The position numbers and the translations under genes are program-made. DNA of 7,140 nt from Candidatus Brocadiia bacterium (lineage in GTDB: Bacteria > Planctomycetota > PUPC01 > DSUN01): assembly GCA_016782825.1 (NCBI GenBank), contig JADHXT010000177.1, forward strand, positions 1 through 7,140, read 5' to 3'. The notes below the pieces were generated by a model that saw only the letters and a list, made by a program, of their open reading frames with translations, searched no databases and had not been told where the DNA came from. This document shows, in pieces, positions 1-6,010 of the stretch. Each line of letters begins with the position of its first letter. The first letter of the stretch is position 1.

Positions 1-22
1 CAATGCCCGGGCAGGCAGCAAG

Positions 23-29
23 AAGGAGG
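23..29 (+). promoter_or_regulatory. Ribosome binding site deciding the start of the first gene
   Basis: A perfect AAGGAGG lies 1 base before an ATG at 31 and 7 bases before an in-frame ATG at 37. The normal Shine-Dalgarno distance favours the second ATG, so the protein should begin Met-Ser-Leu-Ser. Confidence 0.75.
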
Positions 30-36
30 CATGACC

Positions 37-330
37 ATGTCCTTGAGCACGCGGAAGCTGATCGTCATCACTACAGTGGCCGCCGTTTTCCTGGCTGCCA
101 ACATCTGGATCGTGGCCAACTGGCTCGAGGAGAAGGGGGTGATCGGCTTTGCCGAGCACATCAAGGGAGAATACCTGACAGGCACAGCCATCACCATCAT
201 CGTGGTGCTGCTCATCCTGCTGGTGAAGCCGGGCGCCGAACGGGCAGGAGTGCTGCGGCGATGCCCGGTCTGCGATCACGTCCTGTTCGGCCGCGGGAAG
301 CACTGCGGGGAGTGTGGGAGTAGGGTGTGA
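37..330 (+). CDS. Small two-helix membrane protein with C-terminal zinc ribbon
   Basis: A 97-residue protein of unknown function. Two hydrophobic stretches are visible, about residues 8-30 (rich in Ile, Val and Ala, ending NWL) and 48-63 (TGTAITIIVVLLILLV). They are separated by a short hydrophilic loop. A basic linker (RAGVLRR) then leads to a zinc-ribbon-like knuckle with Cys76, Cys79, Cys90 and Cys93 (CPVC-x10-CGEC). With Arg6/Lys7 before helix 1 and Lys/Arg after helix 2, both termini should face the cytoplasm, with the ribbon as a small cytosolic metal-binding domain. Such ribbons on membrane stubs often mediate protein or nucleic-acid contacts; no specific role can be read here. The start at 37 is chosen from the strong AAGGAGG at 23-29; ATG 31 would add two residues. 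About 1 kb separates it from the sigma operon, so it need not be functionally linked. Confidence 0.8.
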   Translation: MSLSTRKLIVITTVAAVFLAANIWIVANWLEEKGVIGFAEHIKGEYLTGTAITIIVVLLILLVKPGAERAGVLRRCPVCDHVLFGRGKHCGECGSRV

Positions 331-1204
331 GATGACATGGAGTTGCCGGGCGCCGGCCTCCCCTTGCACCAGTAAGGTGTTGAGAGCAGTGCCCCGAGCC
401 CGACGCGGCTCGGTACTTCGGTATGGAGCGCGCGACCAGTCCTACTGGAGGGCGAGAGTCTCAGTCTGGCCCGCCCGAGAGACGAATCTGGCGACGCTGC
501 TCCTGCCTCTGAGAAGCCAGTCAGGCTGTAGCTGGATTCCAAGGCACCAGTGCCGGCCTGCATCTCGATTCTCTCTTTTCCCACTGGTCGGCCTCACATC
601 ACGCGATCTCAGGCGCAGCCCCAGCCTGGAGGTGATCCGGCAGGGGCTGAATGAGGACTACGTTCGGCTAGGTGGTGACCGTGGGTAGGTCATCGAGACG
701 AAGACGAGCAGTTTCACGCAATGATTACGGTGCGGCGTGGCTCACTGACGCGAATCCGCTCCCATCCTGCACCACGTCCACACATCGCCCGGTCGAGGAG
801 CGTGAGAGGATGCGAGAGCGCATCAAGTCACACTTCGGCGAAGCGATAGTCCATCACCATTCCGACCAGCAGCGTATCGCGGGCCTTCTGGCTCTACTGC
901 GGATGGCGGCGCCCTGTGGGGTCCTTGCCGTGCGCGCACAGATCCCCACTGCCTCCGCCTGTCCTCGCATCTGGCAGCGCCCCTGCGACCACCAGACACG
1001 TTCGCGCGGGCCTGCGTGCGCGGGTGTTGGGTCAGCGCGGGCCAAGCTCGCGAACGCGAACACGTCATCGGATGTCCGTTCATAGAGGCCGTACGGTTCC
1101 GCATGCAGGCTGAGCAGGGAGGCCGTCCGTCGCACCGTGCTCAGGTCCCCACGGACAGGCCTACCGCGGTCGCTCGGCCAATCGCGCGGGTCAGAGCGGC
1201 CAGC
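331..1204. other. Long region without a convincing gene
   Basis: All frames on both strands were read. The open frames present (for example 314-688 and 672-1085 on +, 854-1273 on -) give Arg/Ser/Pro/Ala-rich translations with no recognisable motif, no good ribosome binding site and no domain pattern. They look like chance frames in GC-rich DNA. No tRNA, rRNA, transposase remnant or CRISPR-like repeat was seen. What it does hold is many short inverted repeats: the cluster at 345-448, GGCA/TGCC at 543-554, a 7-bp stem with one G-U pair at 674-694 and a perfect 6-bp stem with an AGAG loop at 809-824. There is also GTGGGG/CCCCAC at 916-949 enclosing GTGCGCGCAC, and an 8-bp pair at 999-1006/1049-1056. 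A structured noncoding RNA or an old decayed gene would both fit. Confidence 0.5.
345..448 (+). repeat. Cluster of five consecutive small hairpins
   Basis: Five short stem-loops follow one another just downstream of the zinc-ribbon membrane gene. They are GCCGG-gcg-CCGGC (345-357), CACC-agtaa-GGTG (367-379), CCGAGCC-cgacgc-GGCTCGG with a perfect 7-bp stem (394-413), TAC-TTCG-GTA, a stable UUCG-type tetraloop directly abutting it (414-423), and CCAGT-cct-ACTGG (436-448). None is followed by a clear T-run, so a canonical intrinsic terminator is not obvious, although the first could still end transcription of the upstream gene. The arrangement could be a structured RNA element. Short stems arise often by chance in GC-rich DNA, so function is uncertain. 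Confidence 0.4.
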
Positions 1205-1234
1205 TTGATATGTCCACAGGGACTCCGCTACAAT
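1205..1234 (+). promoter_or_regulatory. Sigma70-like promoter for the sigma-factor operon
   Basis: TTGATA at 1205-1210 (-35, one mismatch to TTGACA) and TACAAT at 1229-1234 (-10, one mismatch to TATAAT) are 18 bases apart. Transcription would begin near 1241 and give a leader of roughly 113 bases before the GTG at 1354. The very start of that leader can fold into a hairpin (1243-1250 with 1259-1265, seven pairs with one bulged C). This looks like a housekeeping promoter rather than an ECF-type one, so the sigma gene is not obviously autoregulated from here. It is a sequence match only. Confidence 0.55.
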
Positions 1235-1340
1235 GCCCGCGCCTCCCGCGTTACAGGGCGCGGAGAGTCTCACGTGGCCTGGGCGCGTCGATTCCGTCGT
1301 CGCCTGGGCTGCGTCACGCCGGTGGCTTGGCGGGCAGCGC

Positions 1341-1346
1341 GGAGGA
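1341..1346 (+). promoter_or_regulatory. Ribosome binding site deciding the sigma-factor start
   Basis: GGAGGA lies 7 bases before a GTG at 1354. Translation from this GTG begins exactly at the conserved sigma region 2 sequence (DDWDLVRASADGD). The upstream ATG at 1210 would add 48 low-complexity residues, overlap the -35 hexamer and lack a ribosome binding site. Confidence 0.75.
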
Positions 1347-1353
1347 ATCGCCT

Positions 1354-1995
1354 GTGGACGACTGGGATCTGGTCAGAGCGTCGGCCGACGGCGACCGGCT
1401 CGCCTGGGAGCGGCTCCAGGCGAAGTACGAGCGGCTCCTCTACTACGTCGTTGCGCATTCCTCCTGGCTTCCCTACAGGGACAAGTCGGCCGAGGACGCC
1501 GTCCAGGAGACCTGGTGTGTGCTATATGGAAAGCACAAAGGCGGCACACTGGACACATCTAAGAGATTCTCGCGTGTTCTCTCCCGGATTTGCGAGAACA
1601 TCTGCGCGCGATTCGGGAGAGAGGCGAGACGCTCCGGCCATAGCGTGGGCCATCGGGAGGATGGTTCCATCATCGAGCAGGAGGCGACCGGTGCATCTCC
1701 GGACGAGGAAGCGGCGCGGCTCGAGATCCTGTGCGCGACCAGTGCGTGCCTGGAGGAGCTCCCCGAGGAGGACAAGCAGTTCTACAGGCTCCGCTACGTC
1801 GAGGGACGTACACTCAAGGAGGTGGCCGCAGCGCTCGGCTGCGGCGTCAGGAACATCCATCAGCGGCGCATCCCCCGCTTGGGGAGGAAGCTGCGGCGGT
1901 GTCTCAACCGCAGAGGATACCGGAATTCAGAGATCGACGAGCTTTTCCGTTCTCCCTCGGACGACGAGGCGCCGGATGTAAGTGAGGGCACATGA
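1354..1995 (+). CDS. ECF-like RNA polymerase sigma factor (sigma70 family)
   Basis: A 213-residue sigma factor that should direct core RNA polymerase to a set of alternative promoters. Region 2 spans about residues 5-90: a DLVRASADGDRLAWERL helix, then AEDAVQETW (Asp48, Gln51, Glu52, Trp54), which matches the region 2.2 core-binding signature (D-x-x-Q-E/D-x-W/F), and then RFSRVLSRICENICARF. A variable linker (about 91-130) leads to region 4 (about 131-184). There LEELPEEDKQFYRLRYVEG precedes a helix-turn-helix (TLKEVAAALGCGVRNIHQRRIPRL) for -35 recognition. A further 25 residues, partly acidic, follow region 4. Length and two-domain form fit ECF sigma factors, though the linker and tail are longer than in the simplest ones. 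The stop overlaps the next gene's start at ATGA (1992-1995), implying translational coupling. The ECF subgroup cannot be assigned by eye. Confidence 0.88.
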   Translation: MDDWDLVRASADGDRLAWERLQAKYERLLYYVVAHSSWLPYRDKSAEDAVQETWCVLYGKHKGGTLDTSKRFSRVLSRICENICARFGREARRSGHSVGHREDGSIIEQEATGASPDEEAARLEILCATSACLEELPEEDKQFYRLRYVEGRTLKEVAAALGCGVRNIHQRRIPRLGRKLRRCLNRRGYRNSEIDELFRSPSDDEAPDVSEGT

Positions 1996-2939
1996 TGGAC
2001 ATGAACGAACTGCTCAAACAGATGGGCGCCTTTGATCGCGCCATCAGGGAGATCGCGCCGGAACGTCTGGAGGGCAAACCCGAACGAGGGGCGGCGTGCC
2101 TCGAAGCCTCGCGAATCCTCATCCAGAAGTTCAATCGTCCCAAGGAGCTAGAAGAGTGGTGGGGGACGCATGGTCGCTTCTGCCCCCTCTGCGCAAAAGC
2201 AAAAGCCATGGCCGAACGCCATGTGGCCCTGGCCCAGGGTGGGGATGCTGAGAGCGAGGTGGTCGCGCTCAGAGCGCGGATGGATGCAGCGGGGCCCGTG
2301 GAGCTGCCGTACGCGGCCGCCAGCGACGCGAGGGTGTTCTCCCGGCACGAGGAAATGCCGTGGATCCAGTACCATCGGATCCCGGGCGGGGATGCGGCCG
2401 GCCTGAGTGCTATCTGGGCGGTCACGTGGGAGAACATGCTGTTCCTGCTCCTTGTGGGGGAGGAAAGCGCACTCACGCGCTGGCGCCAGGGCGCGCTGGT
2501 CAGGGACGCGCTGGACGAAGAGCTCGGCCTGTTCAGGCCCGTCGCGGGGCGGATAGCAGACATCATCGCCCCCGGCGGGACGGTTGAGGGAGAGCGCGCC
2601 GCCTGTCTGATCTGCGACATCTCCGTAGCGGGGCTGCACACCACCGTCTTCGTGCTGGAGCAGCTCAGGAAGCAGGCCTTGCAGCTGCTCCCTCTTGAGG
2701 AGGAAGCGGCCGGAGCGCAGACCCTGATCGGCGAGCTAGTGCTCTCCAACTACCCCTCCGATTTCCTGGCGCAGCTTCCCGAGCATGTGGAGGCGGGGGC
2801 CGATTCGCTGACCCTCAACGCTTACCTGCGCCTGCTCCTGCGCAGGTCGTGTGTTCCCCCTGAGGCATGCGCCCGCCTTATTGCTCTCGAGTGGCTTGCG
2901 GAGGACGTCAGAGCCTCCCTTCGGCAACTCATGGGATGA
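1992..2939 (+). CDS. Putative zinc-binding anti-sigma-like protein (HxxxCxxC)
   Basis: A 315-residue soluble protein, not recognised as a named family. Residues 60-67 read His-x3-Cys-x2-Cys (H60, C64, C67 in THGRFCPLC), which is the core of the ZAS zinc-binding anti-sigma domain, and Cys36 about 24 residues earlier could be the fourth ligand. Helical stretches surround the motif. Being coupled by ATGA to a sigma factor is the classic position of an anti-sigma gene. Unlike many ZAS proteins it has no convincing transmembrane segment: the best hydrophobic patch (about 138-156) is broken by Trp-Glu-Asn. The remainder is mostly helical and Leu/Glu/Ala-rich, with a second CxxC (C205, C208), so a four-cysteine metal site made from C64/C67/C205/C208 is an alternative reading. 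Tandem ATGs at 1992, 1995 and 2001 leave the exact start open; a weak GAGGG at 1984-1988 best suits 1995. It overlaps the next gene by ATGA (2936-2939). The anti-sigma role is inference. Confidence 0.6.
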   Translation: MMDMNELLKQMGAFDRAIREIAPERLEGKPERGAACLEASRILIQKFNRPKELEEWWGTHGRFCPLCAKAKAMAERHVALAQGGDAESEVVALRARMDAAGPVELPYAAASDARVFSRHEEMPWIQYHRIPGGDAAGLSAIWAVTWENMLFLLLVGEESALTRWRQGALVRDALDEELGLFRPVAGRIADIIAPGGTVEGERAACLICDISVAGLHTTVFVLEQLRKQALQLLPLEEEAAGAQTLIGELVLSNYPSDFLAQLPEHVEAGADSLTLNAYLRLLLRRSCVPPEACARLIALEWLAEDVRASLRQLMG

Positions 2940-4600
2940 CGAGCATGAGTCGCCTGCCCGAGAGCTTGGCCCTGCCGATCCTCTTCGCCAAGCCGGGCCG
3001 CGGCGAAGTCGCAGTTTTGTCGCTGTCGGTGGTGACGAAGGGCGCGGGGGGCCTGCCTGCGAGCATCCAGGGCCCCCTCGGCTTCCTCGACGGAGCCCTG
3101 GAACCGAGGAACGTGGGCCTCCTGGCCAGCCTGCTTCCGAGGCTCGCCGGTCCGGACTGCTACAGTGCGACCTACGAGATGCCGCCCAAGGGCGTCGGCC
3201 AGTTGGCGGACGCTTCGCTTGAGGGAAGCTCGCATCTTCTGTCCGTCATCCTGGCCATGTACGCTTTGGGAGCCGACGCGGTGGTCCGCGGCGAGCCCAC
3301 CTTTCAAAGTAAGCTGGAGGGCTGGACGGCCAGCACGTTCCCCAACAAGCAGGGCAAGCTCAAGTCGGTCGAGCTGCTTCGTGAGAAGCTGGCCGCCGTG
3401 TTCCGCAGGAATCCGGCTCTGGGGAAGAAGGGCTGCCCGCCGATCTCGAACGTGATCCTGGCCAAGGACGACCGCCCACACATTGCGGCGCTGCTCGGCA
3501 CGCCGGCGGAGGATCTCGCCCAGGCGGCCACGCTGTCGAAGACGCAGCTCCTGGATGCGGGCCTGCCGGATGCTGCGGTTGGCCGGGCGGACTCCGCCCC
3601 GGTCACGCTCCACTTCGTCGTGGACTTCGGCAGCGCGCTCGAGCTCATCTTCGGGGCGGAGCTGCTCGCCACGTACCGGCGCGCGCTGAGGCGCCACAGG
3701 CTCTTCCGGAGCAAGGCTCTCTGGGGCGGGGTCCTGTTCCTGGCCGCGGCTCTGGCGTACCTGCTCTACCCTCGCGCGCTGCCCGAGGACGTCAAGATCG
3801 AGCAGGACACGTGCCTGCAGGTGTACGACCGGGACGGCGGCCGGCTCTGGCGCAGGGACATGGGCGTGCCGGTCATCCTGGCGAAGCTCATGAGGGACCG
3901 GCACGGCGAGGCGCGGGTAGTGGCCAGCCTGCGCCCCAAGGGTCAGGATGCCGGGTGCCTCCTGATCTTCGACAGACGGGGGGAGCGGATCGCGCGTTTC
4001 GACCCCGGGCAGATGCAGCCGTACAGGCCGGATTGGCCACACAAGCGGATCATCAAGAGGGTGGTCATCGCCGATCTGCTGCCGGAGCCCGGCCAGGAGA
4101 TCGTCGCCGTGGGCAACGCGAACTGGTTCCCGTCGCGGGTCTGCATCCTGAGCGAGGACGGTGAGCTGCTGCGCGAGTACTGGCATCCCGGTACGGTTGA
4201 CGGCATTCTGCATCTTGCGGGGACGAGTCGCCTCGTCCTCTGGGGGCCGAACAACAACCTGTCGCTCGCGACGGAGGTCGAGGCCGACGCGAGCCCGTAC
4301 TTCTTTGCCATCTACTGCCTCGACGCGAGGGCTCCCTCGGGGCAGCTGCCGCCTTATGCGGCCCATGACGTGCCCAAGCAGGCGCCGGTGTGGTACAAAG
4401 CCTTGAGCCCGAAGGGGCGCTCGATACTGGAGGTGTCGATTCGGAATCATGGCGCTGGGAAGCTCGCCGAGTTGGAGGTCGTCTCCGAGCGGGGATGGAC
4501 CCTTTACCTGAACGCCAGCGGAGCGGTGCTTCGGACTGCGGAGCAAGACAAGCATCGGGACCCTGTCAGCGAGCTCATCGACGTCGTTCCCGTCCAGTAA
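2936..4600 (+). CDS. Membrane protein: Lon-like peptidase domain, TM helix, beta-propeller
   Basis: A 554-residue protein with three parts. Residues about 10-200 resemble the Lon (S16) proteolytic domain. LEGSSHLLSVILAMYALGAD aligns with the DGPSAG...AL segment around the catalytic serine, placing Ser99 in that role. Later GKLKSVELLREKLAA aligns with Lon's G-x-V-x-P-x-G-G-L-x-E-K-L-x-A-A, placing Lys151 as the dyad lysine, followed by ISNVILAKDD where Lon has a TV-I/L-IP strand. No AAA+ ATPase domain is present. A strongly basic stretch (RRALRRHRLFRSK, 248-260) precedes one transmembrane helix (about 262-279), predicting the N-terminus inside and the C-terminus outside. Residues 285-554 carry repeats with LQVYDRDGGRLW, LLIFDRRGERI and VVIADLLPEPGQEIVAVGN...RVCILSEDGELL, typical of FG-GAP/PQQ-like propeller blades. 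The start at 2936 gives an ATGA overlap with the previous gene; ATG 2945 is an alternative. The Lon assignment is from motif order only, and the sequence is divergent (no DGPSAG, no GEIT). Confidence 0.68.
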   Translation: MTSMSRLPESLALPILFAKPGRGEVAVLSLSVVTKGAGGLPASIQGPLGFLDGALEPRNVGLLASLLPRLAGPDCYSATYEMPPKGVGQLADASLEGSSHLLSVILAMYALGADAVVRGEPTFQSKLEGWTASTFPNKQGKLKSVELLREKLAAVFRRNPALGKKGCPPISNVILAKDDRPHIAALLGTPAEDLAQAATLSKTQLLDAGLPDAAVGRADSAPVTLHFVVDFGSALELIFGAELLATYRRALRRHRLFRSKALWGGVLFLAAALAYLLYPRALPEDVKIEQDTCLQVYDRDGGRLWRRDMGVPVILAKLMRDRHGEARVVASLRPKGQDAGCLLIFDRRGERIARFDPGQMQPYRPDWPHKRIIKRVVIADLLPEPGQEIVAVGNANWFPSRVCILSEDGELLREYWHPGTVDGILHLAGTSRLVLWGPNNNLSLATEVEADASPYFFAIYCLDARAPSGQLPPYAAHDVPKQAPVWYKALSPKGRSILEVSIRNHGAGKLAELEVVSERGWTLYLNASGAVLRTAEQDKHRDPVSELIDVVPVQ

Positions 4601-4676
4601 CGGGGTTGATCCCGCAGTCGCGTTCCCCTGGGCACGCGGCACGCAGGTGCGCTCACCCGCAACTCACTGCGCGCTG

Positions 4677-4692
4677 ATGGGCCGCGGCCCAT
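4677..4692. repeat. Perfect 16-base palindrome between the two modules
   Basis: ATGGGCCGCGGCCCAT is fully self-complementary. As RNA it would fold with a 6-bp stem and a CGCG loop. No T-run follows (GTGGTTTC), so it is a weak terminator candidate. As DNA it has the symmetry of a dimeric-regulator operator. Its position upstream of the JAMM gene suits either role. Confidence 0.45.
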
Positions 4693-4804
4693 GTGGTTTC
4701 ACACGCGCTCGCTGAATGCCTCCCCTCAGAAAAAAGAGTTCTACATGGCGGCCACTCCTGGGCGTTTGAGATTGCCCTACGAGACAGTCGGCCGCCGCAA
4801 TGCT

Positions 4805-4811
4805 GAGGGAG
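4805..4811 (+). promoter_or_regulatory. Ribosome binding site deciding the JAMM gene start
   Basis: GAGGGAG lies 6 bases before ATG 4818, a better arrangement than for ATG 4800 (no purine-rich site) or ATG 4857 (AGAGGGG about 13 bases away). Confidence 0.6.
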
Positions 4812-4817
4812 CATCCG

Positions 4818-6005
4818 ATGAGAGACGGCAGCAGCAAGAGGGGCTCGAAGCGTGAGATGATCATCCACGAATCCGAACTGCGGGCCATCGCGGGGCTCGC
4901 CGCGCAGTGGGGCGGACTCGAGACGGGCGGCGACATGTACGGGCTTTACACCCGGCAAGGGCGCCCCGTGGTGCAGTTCGTGAGCGGCCCTGGCCCTGGG
5001 GCGACCCACGAAACAGCTCACTTCGCGCAGGACCTGCGCTTCTGCGTCCGGATGCATCGGGAGATGGGTTCTCGGTACGGCCTCCAGTGGCTCGGGACGT
5101 TCCACTCGCACCACGGGCTGGGACTGAGGAGGCCAAGCGGGGGAGACGTCTCTCAGGTCCGGTCGGTCACCAACAGGAACAACCTGAAGCAGTGGTGCGA
5201 GATCATCGCGTCCCACGCGCGCCCGTCGCGGGCGCACTATGCGGTGCCCGCTTTCCTGCCGACACGGGACCCGTCCAACGGGGGCCTCAGCATCAGGATC
5301 GATGCCTTCATCTACTCGGATCCGCAGAAGGGAGCATGGCTTCCGGCACGGGTCCGCGTTCTTCCGTCGCCCAGCCCCTTCCGTGGCTCGGCCCGCTCCT
5401 CGATGGGGGCCTCTCCAGACGGCGTGGGCGGAGCGGCGCGTTTTCCCATGGAGCGGATAGTGCTCGAAGGGCAGGATGCTGACAGGGTTGCACCAGAGCA
5501 GGACGGGGACTTCGGAGCGCTGGCCTCACAGCTGGCGCGGCTTCCGGAGAGGGCGCAGCAAGAGGTCGAGCTTCGCGCAGAGACGGGCTCCCTGCTCATC
5601 AAGCTGCCGCTGCCCGGCGGCGACGCGGTCCTTATGGCTCTGAGCAAACGGCCCCCTCACTCCGTCCAGACCGTGTGCATCATCGACGAAGTGACCCTAG
5701 ACGGTAAGGACGTCACCGCTGGCGCAGTTGGCATGGCCCGCCGCACCTGCCTCTGCGACGCCTATGAGCGTGTCCGGTCCATGGTTCTGGGGAGAGCGGG
5801 GCGCCGTACTGTGGAGATCGACCGAAAGGACCCGACCGAGAGAGGGGCGACCTCCGAGGAGTCCCATGCAGGGACCACGAAGGAGGCGGCCGGCCACAAC
5901 GGCGCGCCAGACGCTGGCAAACAGGAGGAAGCCTCGGTGGAGCGGAAGCCATCCGCCCCGCTCGCACACCGAGACTATCGATCTCCGGCCCAATGCGAGG
6001 AGTAG
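4818..6005 (+). CDS. JAB/JAMM (MPN) metallo-isopeptidase-like protein with extra C-terminal domain
   Basis: A 395-residue protein whose first part (about 14-183) is an MPN/JAB zinc peptidase domain of the type that removes ubiquitin or ubiquitin-like tails, or matures modifier precursors. The JAMM set is complete: Glu35 (LETGGDMYG), His96 and His98 (TFHSHHGLG), Ser107 and Asp110 (RPSGGD). Eight residues, rather than the classical seven, lie between the second His and the Ser, within HHGLGLRRP. A Pro/Ser/Gly linker follows (183-210). A second compact region (about 212-326) has alternating strands and helices (LLIKLPLPGGDAVLMAL, QTVCIIDEVTLDGKDV, YERVRSMVLG) that I do not recognise. The last about 65 residues are hydrophilic, Glu/Lys/Thr/Ala-rich and probably disordered. 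The stop is 5 bases before the E2-like gene, so the pair is surely co-expressed. An associated E2 argues for action on protein conjugates rather than on a small-molecule pathway. Confidence 0.85.
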   Translation: MRDGSSKRGSKREMIIHESELRAIAGLAAQWGGLETGGDMYGLYTRQGRPVVQFVSGPGPGATHETAHFAQDLRFCVRMHREMGSRYGLQWLGTFHSHHGLGLRRPSGGDVSQVRSVTNRNNLKQWCEIIASHARPSRAHYAVPAFLPTRDPSNGGLSIRIDAFIYSDPQKGAWLPARVRVLPSPSPFRGSARSSMGASPDGVGGAARFPMERIVLEGQDADRVAPEQDGDFGALASQLARLPERAQQEVELRAETGSLLIKLPLPGGDAVLMALSKRPPHSVQTVCIIDEVTLDGKDVTAGAVGMARRTCLCDAYERVRSMVLGRAGRRTVEIDRKDPTERGATSEESHAGTTKEAAGHNGAPDAGKQEEASVERKPSAPLAHRDYRSPAQCEE

Positions 6006-6010
6006 CAGCC

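Larger units (their letters stand above)
4601..4817 (+). other. Gap between the sigma module and the JAMM-E2 module
   Basis: 217 bases with no credible gene. It has a small CGGG/CCCG hairpin immediately after the upstream stop codon (4601-4614), the long palindrome at 4677-4692, and an A-run with a locally lower GC content around 4729-4745. No convincing promoter was found for the downstream genes. They may be read from here by a non-housekeeping sigma factor or by read-through. Confidence 0.45.

Noticed and set aside
314..688. A 124-codon plus-strand frame after the zinc-ribbon gene.
   Set aside because: It overlaps the hairpin cluster, has no good start signal and gives a Ser/Arg/Leu-rich translation without structure or motif.
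1086..1106. CCGTACGGTTC resembling the 3' strand of group II intron domain V.
   Set aside because: The matching 5' strand (GAGCCGTAT-like) is absent upstream, and no intron-encoded reverse transcriptase is present.
1210..1353. Extension of the sigma factor to the upstream ATG at 1210.
   Set aside because: It adds 48 residues before region 2 with no sigma-family match, overlaps the -35 hexamer and has no ribosome binding site, whereas GTG 1354 has GGAGGA at the right distance.
1016..1981. A 321-codon plus-strand frame overlapping the sigma gene.
   Set aside because: Its translation is dominated by Arg, Ser and Thr with no domain, and it runs out of frame through clear sigma region 2 and 4 motifs.
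1904..2749. A 281-codon minus-strand frame opposite the HxxxCxxC protein gene.
   Set aside because: Ser/Arg/Ala-rich translation with no motif; the plus-strand gene is coupled to neighbours on both sides.
2822..4642. A 606-codon open frame on the minus strand, covering almost the whole Lon-like gene.
   Set aside because: The plus-strand frame has recognisable Lon-like, transmembrane and propeller features and ATGA coupling. The minus frame is Arg/Pro/Leu/Gln-rich without motifs, the usual shadow of a GC-rich gene.
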